Below, piece by piece: positions 53,368-64,000 of a DNA stretch of 64,000 nucleotides. The position numbers and the translations under genes are program-made. The DNA comes from CAYLMM01 sp964384825. Lineage in GTDB: Bacteria > Krumholzibacteriota > Krumholzibacteriia > LZORAL124-64-63. The notes under the pieces are model-generated. The model had not been told where the DNA came from. It worked only from the letters and a program-made list of their open reading frames with translations, and did not search any database. The stretch spans positions 22,456 to 86,455 of the forward strand of contig CAYLMM010000005.1 in the NCBI GenBank assembly GCA_964384825.1, read 5' to 3'. Numbering within the stretch: the first letter of the stretch is position 1; each line of letters begins with the position of its first letter.

Positions 53368-55728
53368 ATGTGGAGCCGACGACGTTTTGCTTTGGGTTAC
53401 CTGCTGGCCGCGCTGCTGGTCCTGACCGCCCTCTTCGGGTGCCGGGCCTTCGAACCCGAGACGGTCATCGTCAATAACGCACCTGAAACGTTCATCATCG
53501 GCGCCCCTTCCGAGGAAGCGGGCGGCTATTTCCATTTCCACGTCTACTGGTACGGCACCGACGCCGACGGCCGGGTCGACCGGTACGTCTGGGCCCTGAC
53601 CGACAGCACGGTGCAGGACGAGGAAACCATCGAGGACGAGGAAGATGCCCGGTTCAATCCCGCGGAGAACATCACCACCCTCGATATCGGCCACTGGACG
53701 ACTGAGACCGACACGATCTTCGATTTCCAGATCAACCAGGGCTCGGTGACTTCCATCGACAAGACCTTCCACATCGTGGCGGTCGACGACCGGGGGGACT
53801 ACGACCGGACCCCGGCGCGCCTGTACTTCCTGTCCAACGCCCTGGGCAACCCTTGGCTCACGTTCTACAGCTCGCGCGATCACTCGCCCGAGACTGTCTT
53901 CGCCGATTCCGATACGATCGGCTTCGGGAACGCCTTCACGTTGAGCTGGGAAGGCGATACGCCCAACATCCGCTCCTACTCGAGCGAGATCCTCGCCGAG
54001 CGCGATACCGTGCCGCCCTACGACGACGGCCTTTTCGGCTACAAGTTCCGCCTGCCCACCGACGTCGACTGCGACGAGTCCAACGAGGACTGCTGGAATC
54101 CCCGCTATTTCGATGATTCGGTGAACGACAGCCTGAGCTTCTTCGGCTCGGTCGTCGGGCTCGACTTCGAGAACGGTTCCGAGGGCTACACCGGCGCCGA
54201 CGTCTATCGCCGGCGTCTGGCCAGCGGGGTTCACAAGCTGATGGTCAACACCATCGACGTCGCCGGTGTGGAGGTGCAGAACGAACGGCGGAACCTGGAC
54301 TTCGTGATCAACTACGATCCCGATACGCGGTTGCTGCGCGGCCAGACCGACCCGTTCAACCCTTCCGATACCCAGGTCTATCCCTACTACCAGGTCTACC
54401 GTCCTGACGGATCGATCGATCGCTTCGCCCTGGCCGAGGGCGACACCGTGCCCCACCGGGGCTACGTCGTCTTCAAGGCCATCGGTTGGGATGACGCCCG
54501 CGACCAGCGGGCCGGCGTGAACGGTTTCGAGGGCTACGACGTGCTGTTCAAGGGGCAGTTCGACGCCGTCGGTCTCTACCGCGCGACCAACCCCTACCGG
54601 TTCTCGACCCTCTACAGCCTCTTCGATCCCCAGGATCGCGAGGATTCCGGCAACCCCGTGAACTTCGACTGGCTGGGGGAGGGCGGTTCGGCCGACACCC
54701 TGGGATTCGTCGTCGGACCCTTCGAGTACGATTTCAACATGGCGAGCGTGGACGAGCATCTGCGGGTCGACGGTACGCCCGACTACTTCCACTTCTACGG
54801 CAATTTCGCGCCCTGCGTGCAGTGCGTGGAGACGATCGCCAACGAGGAGCCCAGCGAGTTCGTCGGCGATGCCTGCTATGACGGCGCCTGCGCCGCCAAG
54901 GTCGACACGCTGTTCGCCAGCCAGGTTCCGATGGTGCCCGCGGGGCATCCGGACTGGAAATGGATGGGAGCGCCGACTCCCGGAGCCATCGCCGTGAACC
55001 CCCGCTCCGGCGCCGTCCTGATGGAGGTCCCGGATCCGTTGGTGGGCGATCTGATGCGCTTCGACGGATTCTTCTCGGAGTACGAGCTTTATCTGCACGG
55101 CACCGAGCGTGACATCGAGCGGCTCTTCGATCCCGAGACCGGCGAAGGCGATCCCCGCGACAGGATCATGTCCTGGCGCTACGAGATCCGTTCGGACGCC
55201 GACGCGGTTTCCAACGCCGTGGCCGACGGCGGCGGCATCGACGACATCACCAACTCGACCTTCGAGTTCTCGCGCGATCTGGGCGGCGCCGAGCGCCAGC
55301 CCGTGGTGATCGACGACGCCGGCGTCTGGCGCCTGCGGATCAAGGTCTTCGTTCCTTCGGCGCTCGCCCTGGGCGGCGTCCAGGCCTACAGGGACTACCT
55401 GGAGGGCCAGGACGAGCTGATGGGCACCGACTGGGCGGACAAGCTGTTCGAGCTGACCACGCTGCAGCTGGGGCCGACCACGGCCTGGACGCAGGCGCGC
55501 GACGCCAGCAACTGCGCCGTCCGTCCCGATCGCGGCGTCTACGTCTACTACCAGTTCCTGCGGGTCCCGTCTTTCCACGGCGAATCGTGCACGACGGACT
55601 ATTCCGGCTCCCGCGGCGAGCTGGCCCTGGATTCGTTCGCATCGGTCAGCGAAATTTTCGAGAAGCGCTATGTGATCAAAATGGTCTCTCTGATCAGCGG
55701 CGAGATCTATCCACCGGACCCCGAGTAG
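53368..55728 (+). CDS. large lipoprotein, first of two related genes
   Basis: This 786-residue protein has a short basic N-terminus, a hydrophobic segment and the lipobox LTALFGC with acylated Cys25. The body is not a family I can name. Its first domain (NAPETFIIGAPSEEAGGYFH, VYWYGTDADGRVDRYVWALT) matches the first domain of the next gene, and looks like an Ig/fibronectin-like fold that begins after the lipid anchor. Later parts include acidic, aromatic beta-rich sequence and four cysteines in the segment around residues 487-512 (FAPCVQCVET, DACYDGACAAK). The ATG at 53368 was chosen because it gives the lipoprotein signal; its ribosome site is weak. It is probably in one operon with the next two genes. 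Confidence 0.7.
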   Translation: MWSRRRFALGYLLAALLVLTALFGCRAFEPETVIVNNAPETFIIGAPSEEAGGYFHFHVYWYGTDADGRVDRYVWALTDSTVQDEETIEDEEDARFNPAENITTLDIGHWTTETDTIFDFQINQGSVTSIDKTFHIVAVDDRGDYDRTPARLYFLSNALGNPWLTFYSSRDHSPETVFADSDTIGFGNAFTLSWEGDTPNIRSYSSEILAERDTVPPYDDGLFGYKFRLPTDVDCDESNEDCWNPRYFDDSVNDSLSFFGSVVGLDFENGSEGYTGADVYRRRLASGVHKLMVNTIDVAGVEVQNERRNLDFVINYDPDTRLLRGQTDPFNPSDTQVYPYYQVYRPDGSIDRFALAEGDTVPHRGYVVFKAIGWDDARDQRAGVNGFEGYDVLFKGQFDAVGLYRATNPYRFSTLYSLFDPQDREDSGNPVNFDWLGEGGSADTLGFVVGPFEYDFNMASVDEHLRVDGTPDYFHFYGNFAPCVQCVETIANEEPSEFVGDACYDGACAAKVDTLFASQVPMVPAGHPDWKWMGAPTPGAIAVNPRSGAVLMEVPDPLVGDLMRFDGFFSEYELYLHGTERDIERLFDPETGEGDPRDRIMSWRYEIRSDADAVSNAVADGGGIDDITNSTFEFSRDLGGAERQPVVIDDAGVWRLRIKVFVPSALALGGVQAYRDYLEGQDELMGTDWADKLFELTTLQLGPTTAWTQARDASNCAVRPDRGVYVYYQFLRVPSFHGESCTTDYSGSRGELALDSFASVSEIFEKRYVIKMVSLISGEIYPPDPE

Positions 55729-55786
55729 TCCATGCCTCCGCTCCGCGACGCGGTGGCGGGACTTTGGCTGGCAAGGGAGGTTGGCC

Positions 55787-58309
55787 TTGCAACGGCTCAA
55801 TCGCATCTTCGCATTCGTTCTCGCGGCGGCACCGGTCCTGTTGCTCGCGTTGTTCCTGGGGTGTGCTCCGGAAACCGAGTTCTCCGGCGCCCCTCTGCTG
55901 AACGCCATGCCCGACACCAGGATCACCGGCACGCCTCCGGTCCTGCGGCAGACGGATTTCACGGTCCGTTTCTTCTGGACGGGGAACGATCCCGACGGTC
56001 GCGTGAAGGGTTTCCAGTGGAAGATGACCACCAACGGCCTGGACGGCATCAGCGTGCGCGACACGTTGACCTACGATCCGGCGACCGGCGACACCCTGAA
56101 TCCCTGGATCTTCACCGAGGTGACCGACACCACGTTCGTGGTCTCGGCGGATTCGTCGGGATTCCCGCTGGATGACAATCTCGGCCTGCGCGACGCGCGG
56201 TTCTACCAGTACCATACGCTGTTCGTGCGCGCCATCGACGAGGACGGGGCCGTCGATCCCACGCCCGCGTTCGTCACCTTCACCGCGACGACGCTGGCGC
56301 CTTCGATCAGGGTCTCGTCGCCCGCGAACATCAGCACCGAGACCTGGAAGGGCGTGCCGCCCTCGGCCTCCTTCGGCTGGACGGGCACCGACCCCGATTT
56401 CGAACTGGGCGTTCCGATCAAGGTCCGCTACATGATGAAGCAGATTCCCTACGAGTCCGCCGCGACGACCAGGGACAGCCTCTACAGCCTGACCAAGGAT
56501 TCCGATCCGCTCTGGAGCGACTGGTTGCCCTATCTGGCGGACGAGGAGGAGCGTCGCGTGACGTTCTCCCAGATTCCGGCCAAGGAAGCGGGCGAGTGGC
56601 TGTACTACATCTTCGCGATCCAGGCCCAGGACACCGCCGGGGCGCGGAATCTCGACCGCAACTACCAGCGGAACGTGGTCCACTTCCGGATCAAGGAGGA
56701 GGTGGCGCCGACGATCGAGGTCTGCGACCAGTTCCTCGGCTGCCGGAAGAGTTCCAAGCTGGGCTTGGCCTATGCCTACGACATCGCACAGGGCCAGCCC
56801 CTGAACTTCCGCTGGAGCGCCAACGCGTCCTGGTACGGCGGAGTGCTCGAAGCCTTCCGCTACGGCTGGGACGTTACCGATCCCGACAACGACGAGGACG
56901 ACGGCTGGCAGGTCTCCTGGGGCTTGTCCGCCCTGCATCGCGAAGCCGAAGAGAAGAGCTTCGCCAGCGGTCAGCATACCCTGCTGGTCCAGTCGATCGA
57001 CAACTCCGGCCTCAAGAGCAGCATCGAAATCGTGCTGAACGTGGTGCCGGTGCCCGAGCCTTCGAGCCAGGGGCCGCTGCTGCTGGTGGACGACGTGCCG
57101 GACAAGACCAGCAACGCCTGGCCCAGCCGGAGCGGCGAAGCGCTGGACCGCGACGAGCAGCGTGACAACTTCTGGGAGGAGGTCCTGTCCCTGAGCGGCG
57201 GCGTCAGCGGCTTCTCGTGGGACCTGGACATGGTCGATACCGAAGAGTTCTCCCAGTTCGGCTACCGCGAGGCCGTCAACTACCGGAACATCATGTGGAC
57301 CACGAAGCTGGCCTCCACGACGTTCCTGCACAGCGAGTTCGATCCCTCGTCGGATCTGAGCACGAAGTTCATCTGGCTGGCTCCCTATCAGCAGAGCGTC
57401 GGCAACCTGATGCTCTTCGGTTCGGGCGCGCTGACGAATTTCCATCAGAAGGCGGTCTTCCAGCAGGGCACCGATCCGGAGGACGGCAGCCCGATCTACT
57501 CTTCCGAAAGCTGGGCCTGGCCGGTCATCTACGACACTTCCGACGGGCGTTACCAGACTCCCAACGGAACGATGTACGCGATCGGATTCGGCATGGCCGA
57601 GGATATCGACGGAAACGAGTACCGGGTCGGTCCCGGGCAGTATCCCTACGATTCGATCGGCATCTCGGTCCTGGACCAGCTCGAGCCGACGATCATCTAC
57701 CCGTCGAGCGTGGGCGCCACGACGCGTCGGCGCAACTGCGTCGGCACCAAGGCCATTTTCGTGGATCCCGATTTCAAGATGAACTACGTCGATGCCGGCG
57801 CCTTCCCCGACACGATCTTCCACGACCTGGACATCGACTGGAAGGATCATTCGCCCGCCTACCAGGACGAGTACGGGATTCCCCTGGCCTCCTCGACGTA
57901 TCCCTTCGCGTCGAAGGACGAGTTCTACAACCTGATGATCAACACCGATCGTCTGTCGACATGGTCGGAGCAGACGATGCCGGACGGTTCGCCGGTCGTC
58001 GAACCGATGTTCCGCCTCTACGCGCGGTTCGATTACATCACCGATGAGCATATCCGGGTCGGGGACGACTCTTATCCCGATTTCGACACCGGCCTCGTCT
58101 GCGGGACCAAGGCGCTGGAGCTGACCAAGCGCACCCGGATGGCGGGCGCCGCGCTCGGCATACTCTCCCATCGGTATGAATCCACGAAACCCGGCGGCCG
58201 CGGCGATATCGTCTGGGGTTTCGACCCCTACCGCTTCGATCGGGAGAACATCAAGAAGGTCATCCAGTGGGTGATGAGCCGGTACTACGGCGAGGATGCA
58301 GCCGACTAG
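55787..58309 (+). CDS. large lipoprotein, second of two related genes
   Basis: This 840-residue lipoprotein has the lipobox LALFLGC with Cys26. Its N-terminal domain (NAMPDTRITGTPPVLRQTDF, FFWTGNDPDGRVKGFQWKM) parallels that of the preceding gene, and a second similar module begins near residue 185 (APSIRVSSPANIST, FGWTGTDPDFELGV). The C-terminal half (LLLVDDVPDKTSNAWPS, KFIWLAPYQQSVGNLMLFGS) resembles the amidotransferase-like fold used in several surface proteins. It most likely sits on the outer membrane or periplasmic face. I prefer the TTG at 55787, six bases after AAGGGAGG; the TTG at 55781 directly abuts it. The function is unknown. Confidence 0.7.
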   Translation: MQRLNRIFAFVLAAAPVLLLALFLGCAPETEFSGAPLLNAMPDTRITGTPPVLRQTDFTVRFFWTGNDPDGRVKGFQWKMTTNGLDGISVRDTLTYDPATGDTLNPWIFTEVTDTTFVVSADSSGFPLDDNLGLRDARFYQYHTLFVRAIDEDGAVDPTPAFVTFTATTLAPSIRVSSPANISTETWKGVPPSASFGWTGTDPDFELGVPIKVRYMMKQIPYESAATTRDSLYSLTKDSDPLWSDWLPYLADEEERRVTFSQIPAKEAGEWLYYIFAIQAQDTAGARNLDRNYQRNVVHFRIKEEVAPTIEVCDQFLGCRKSSKLGLAYAYDIAQGQPLNFRWSANASWYGGVLEAFRYGWDVTDPDNDEDDGWQVSWGLSALHREAEEKSFASGQHTLLVQSIDNSGLKSSIEIVLNVVPVPEPSSQGPLLLVDDVPDKTSNAWPSRSGEALDRDEQRDNFWEEVLSLSGGVSGFSWDLDMVDTEEFSQFGYREAVNYRNIMWTTKLASTTFLHSEFDPSSDLSTKFIWLAPYQQSVGNLMLFGSGALTNFHQKAVFQQGTDPEDGSPIYSSESWAWPVIYDTSDGRYQTPNGTMYAIGFGMAEDIDGNEYRVGPGQYPYDSIGISVLDQLEPTIIYPSSVGATTRRRNCVGTKAIFVDPDFKMNYVDAGAFPDTIFHDLDIDWKDHSPAYQDEYGIPLASSTYPFASKDEFYNLMINTDRLSTWSEQTMPDGSPVVEPMFRLYARFDYITDEHIRVGDDSYPDFDTGLVCGTKALELTKRTRMAGAALGILSHRYESTKPGGRGDIVWGFDPYRFDRENIKKVIQWVMSRYYGEDAAD

Positions 58310-58406
58310 CGGATCTTCCGAGCGGAGCCCCGGTCCCCGGGCCGGGGCTTTCGCCGGATCCCTACGGGCGCGCGTTCTTCGAGACTCTAGGAAAGGTGGA
58401 TTGGCA

Positions 58407-60797
58407 GTGACCACGACGTGCCATGCGAAATCCGGCCGGAGCGCCGTTGTTTTCATGATGTTCCTGTTGGCCGGCGCCCTGTTCTGGGCCGCCGGCGCCG
58501 CGGCGCAGACCAGCCCCGCGACCTGCGCCCTGGATTCGCTCTACCTCCTTTCTCCCGACCGGGACGGGGTCGAGATCAGGCTCGTTCCCGAGGATGATCT
58601 CGCCGGCACCCGGCTGGGCGTCGAGTTGCGCTGGCCCGAGCTGGCCGATGAGATCTCCACCTGCGCCGTCCCCGTGGACACCGCCGGCCTCGATTTCACG
58701 GTCTATCTCGAAGGCGACTATCTCGACGAAATCGATCGCAGCATCGGGTTCGTCTGCATCAACGGGGGCGAGGCGGGCAGCCGGGACCAGAACCGCGTCG
58801 TCTGGAACTGGTTCAACGTGCAGTCCCATACCGGCGGCATCCTGGGCGAGATCAACGTCAGCAACAGCGGCGGATTCTACCGTTACGACGCCGGGGACGA
58901 TCTCTGGGACCAGGTCAACGGCGGCTTGCCGGTCTATCTGCCTTACACCGATCTGATAGTGGCGGCTTCCTCGCCCGCGGATCCCGGGCTGGTCTACGCC
59001 CAGCTCGCATCCCGCGAGAATATGCGCGGACTCTGGCGGCTCGCTCCCGAAGCCGAGACGTGGGAGAGGGTCGGGACCGAGATGTTCCCCGACGGCTCGG
59101 AAAGCGTCGTCGGCATCGACGCGATCGCCATGTCCCACACGGACTCCGATCTGGCGGCCTTCGGCACCCGGCGCATGGGCGTCGTCATTTCTCGCGACGG
59201 CTGCGAATCCTTCGAGACGCATACCGAGGATATCGCGGGGGGCTCCTGGGCCAACCGCCCGATCACCGCAGTGGCCTTCGATCCCGCGGATGACGACTGC
59301 TACGTCGGCATCCGCAACCTGGGGCTGTACCGCTCGTCGGACGCCGGCCTCAGCTACGATCTTCTGGAATCCATGGTTGTACCCAACCAGTGGCCCGATC
59401 CCGAATCCGAAGTCCTGCCGGTCATCAACATGATCGCGTTCTCCGGATCGACCGTCTACGTGGCCCTCGAACGTTACGGCCTCTATTCCAGCTCCGACGA
59501 CGGCGCGACCTGGACCTGGGTCGCACAGTCGCTCGTCTCGGACGTTCTCGATGGGTACACCACGGGCCTGGCCTTGGCCGTGGATCCCGCCGACTCCGAC
59601 GTGATCCTGCTCGGCACCGGCCAGTCCGGTCTCTGGCGCACCGCCGACGGCGGCGCCAACTGGGCCCAGGTGGCCACCGACTTCTTCGATCCCGAGGAGG
59701 CCCCGCCCGTCTTCGCGAACGTGTTCTTCGACTCTACGATTCCCGGCCGCGTCCTGGCCGCGGCCGAGGGCGAGATGCTTCTGATCAGCGATGACGGCGG
59801 CGTCAACTGGACCGAATTCGCCGACGCCCCGTCGATCCGGAATTTCGGCGCGCTCGCCTCCCTCGGCGGCGGCGACTTCTGGATGTCGACCCACAGCGGC
59901 GGCATCTATCCCGTCGGTACGATGATTCCGATGGTGTCGACCATCAACCGCAGTTCGACCGATCCCGAATACGCCCAAATCGATTTCGGCGTATCGGTCG
60001 GTTTCGGCGCCGGGACCATCGACCCGGGCGACGCTTTCTCGCTGACGCTGCAGGATTTCCAGGGTTACGCGGTTTGGCGCAGCGACATCGGCCAGGAGCA
60101 GGACATGCAGTTGATCGGCTTGTTCGACAAGAACAACCCCGAGACCTGCATCGTCGGCTACTGCGGATCGCAGGACTTCACCATCGAGCCGGGCTGCTAC
60201 GCCGAGAAGCGTTCGGCCTGCTTCGATTTCACCGAAGACGGTTACGTGAAGTTCTTCGATGCCGACATCTACGACGGATTCGTCTACAACTACGCCGTGA
60301 CGTCCTTCGACTACGGCAACACTTCGACCCTCAGCGAATCGGGCAGCAACCAGACCTGGGACCAGCTCTATTCCCCCCGGTTCAACGACGATCCGATCTC
60401 GCTGTTCAGCCTGGAAGACATCGAAGGGGATCCGTCGACCATCGACGGGAATCTCACCCAGTTCGCCGTCAATCTCGAGAACTTCTATCCCGGCGAGCCC
60501 GGTGACAGGCTGGAGATCTATCCCGTGCCCAACCCCCTGCGCGAGGGCGTCGGATTCACCGAGAACAACGGCGAGATGGTGGAATTCCGGAACCTGCCGC
60601 CCAACTCGCGGATCAAGGTCTTCACCCTCGACGGCGATCTGGTGGCCGATCTCGGCTCCGATCTCCAGGAGGGGCACAACATGAAGTGGGTGACCCGCAA
60701 CGACGACGGCCGTCTGCTCGCTTCCGGCGTCTACATCTGGAAGGCCGAGATGATCGAAGAGGATCCGGTATTCGGCAAGCTGGTGATCATCCGTTGA
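58407..60797 (+). CDS. exported BNR/YCF48-like repeat protein with FlgD-like C-terminus
   Basis: This 796-residue protein has a signal peptide (FMMFLLAGALFWAAGAAAQ, cleavage near residue 36). The middle holds sialidase-type BNR or photosystem-II-stability-factor-like repeats, seen as GLYRSSDAGLSYDLL, GLYSSSDDGATWTWV, GLWRTADGGANWAQV and LLISDDGGVNWTEF, which form a beta-propeller. No sialidase catalytic set is apparent. The C-terminus is a FlgD-like module (YPVPNPLREGV to LLASGVYIWKAEM), as in the other exported proteins of this window. I chose the GTG at 58407, six bases after AAAGGTGGA. It is the last gene of the cluster; a perfect hairpin follows. Confidence 0.75.
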   Translation: MTTTCHAKSGRSAVVFMMFLLAGALFWAAGAAAQTSPATCALDSLYLLSPDRDGVEIRLVPEDDLAGTRLGVELRWPELADEISTCAVPVDTAGLDFTVYLEGDYLDEIDRSIGFVCINGGEAGSRDQNRVVWNWFNVQSHTGGILGEINVSNSGGFYRYDAGDDLWDQVNGGLPVYLPYTDLIVAASSPADPGLVYAQLASRENMRGLWRLAPEAETWERVGTEMFPDGSESVVGIDAIAMSHTDSDLAAFGTRRMGVVISRDGCESFETHTEDIAGGSWANRPITAVAFDPADDDCYVGIRNLGLYRSSDAGLSYDLLESMVVPNQWPDPESEVLPVINMIAFSGSTVYVALERYGLYSSSDDGATWTWVAQSLVSDVLDGYTTGLALAVDPADSDVILLGTGQSGLWRTADGGANWAQVATDFFDPEEAPPVFANVFFDSTIPGRVLAAAEGEMLLISDDGGVNWTEFADAPSIRNFGALASLGGGDFWMSTHSGGIYPVGTMIPMVSTINRSSTDPEYAQIDFGVSVGFGAGTIDPGDAFSLTLQDFQGYAVWRSDIGQEQDMQLIGLFDKNNPETCIVGYCGSQDFTIEPGCYAEKRSACFDFTEDGYVKFFDADIYDGFVYNYAVTSFDYGNTSTLSESGSNQTWDQLYSPRFNDDPISLFSLEDIEGDPSTIDGNLTQFAVNLENFYPGEPGDRLEIYPVPNPLREGVGFTENNGEMVEFRNLPPNSRIKVFTLDGDLVADLGSDLQEGHNMKWVTRNDDGRLLASGVYIWKAEMIEEDPVFGKLVIIR

Positions 60798-60850
60798 GTC
60801 TCGACGCCGCCGTTAGCGGTGGCGGGCCGGGGAGAGTATCTTGTTTTCCG

Positions 60851-60880
60851 ATTTGGCCCGGTGTCGTCACCGGGCCAAAT
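60851..60880. other. perfect 13-bp hairpin without T-tract, upstream of ppdK
   Basis: ATTTGGCCCGGTG (60851-60863) and CACCGGGCCAAAT (60868-60880) are fully complementary around TCGT. No T run follows on either strand. It lies 53 bases after the upstream stop and 74 bases before the ppdK ATG, so it could be an operator, an mRNA end-protecting stem or part of the ppdK leader. Confidence 0.6.
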
Positions 60881-60954
60881 CACGTCCGGAAACCGCCGGC
60901 GTCGGCGGACCTAGTCAGCGAAGCAAGCCGCCTATGTTTAGGGGAGGAAGATCC

Positions 60955-63631
<2,677 letters not shown>

Positions 63632-63639
<8 letters not shown>

Positions 63640-64000
63640 CTGGGATCTATCCTGGACAATCGAGGGGCCGGCCCTGCCGGCCCTCTTCCTGGTCGCGGTG
63701 GCGGCGGGTCTCTGGATCCGCCGCCACTATCGTATGACCGAACCCCGCCCCGGCCCGTTCGCCGGCCGGGCGCTGATCATCCTGAGAACGACCGCCGCCC
63801 TGCTCATCCTGCTCGGGGTCGCGGGCCCGCATCTGATCCGCATGGTGGACGCTTCGGCTCCGGCGGAAGTCGTGATCCTGGTCGAGGATTCCTCCAGCAT
63901 GGACCTGCGCGACCGGCCGGAGGGGCCGAGCCGTTGGGAACGGGCCGGCCGTCTGGCGGCCGCGGCCGAATCCCTTCTGGCGCTGCGCGGCGAACCGGTC
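63632..64000 (+). CDS. membrane-anchored von Willebrand A-type protein, 3' end cut by the window
   Basis: The first 123 codons of a gene run off the end of the window. The ATG at 63632 overlaps the ppdK stop. Two hydrophobic segments (ALPALFLVAVAAGLWI, and TTAALLILLGVAGPHLI) are followed by VVILVEDSSSMDLRDRPEGP, the usual start of a von Willebrand A domain in large membrane proteins of the BatA or amidotransferase-like type. The first metal-site residue, normally Asp in DXSXS, appears to be Glu here (EDSSS), which may weaken metal binding. The rest of the protein is out of view, so its role is open. Confidence 0.75.

Overview
The window is high-GC, densely coded DNA from a Gram-negative bacterium, most likely an uncultured lineage of the Fibrobacteres-Chlorobi-Bacteroidetes (FCB) side of the tree, such as a Krumholzibacteriota- or Eisenbacteria-like phylum. 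The placement is an inference. It rests on an LpxH-type lipid A enzyme (outer membrane), a PorV/PorQ-like barrel, several exported proteins with FlgD-like C-terminal modules, many lipoproteins, a short sigma-70 protein without region 1.1, and a sigma-54 regulator fused to TPR repeats. I saw no tRNA, rRNA, CRISPR array, insertion sequence or phage gene.

Layout. 0-14.5 kb holds metabolic and maintenance genes on both strands: a truncated rmlB, a B3/B4-domain protein, a CCA-adding/poly(A) polymerase-type enzyme, an M28 peptidase with a PDZ domain, a cation efflux protein, a long-chain acyl-CoA ligase, a TPR protein, mutY, icmF, an Rrf2 regulator and rlmN. 14.6-20.5 kb is a sigma-54 locus: an NtrC-type response regulator, a small exported protein behind a structured leader, and a 1028-residue TPR-linker-AAA+-Fis activator. 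An 851-bp gene-poor stretch follows, with an operator-like inverted repeat, a strong match to a -24/-12 promoter and a long two-tier hairpin. I regard this as the best candidate for an undescribed system: a sigma-54 activator driving a small untranslated RNA next to its own gene.

20.5-28 kb encodes envelope proteins: a fibronectin-like lipoprotein, a DUF4384-type protein with a Tyr/Trp-rich segment and a CXXCH motif, a large M6-like protein that has lost its zinc-binding histidines, and a PorV/PorQ-like barrel. 28-32 kb holds lpxH, a small acidic coiled-coil protein, an HtrA protease and an RpoD-like sigma factor. 32-49.6 kb is a long co-directional run, mostly with overlapping or nearly abutting genes. 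It contains an M23 peptidase, an amidase, a YbbR-domain protein, hisS, aspS, phoH, a PgpH-like 7TM-HD protein, ybeY, a CorC-like protein, a DUF502 protein, mgtE, recO, glyQ and glyS, and ends at a clear intrinsic terminator.

49.6-60.9 kb is a second envelope cluster: a 1018-residue exported protein behind a structured leader and followed by a UUCG terminator, two related giant lipoproteins behind a leader with an attenuator-like hairpin, and an exported BNR/photosystem-II-stability-factor-like repeat protein. The window ends with ppdK and the first 123 codons of a membrane-anchored von Willebrand A protein. Start codons were chosen from Shine-Dalgarno spacing and translational coupling. Roles for unnamed genes are left open.
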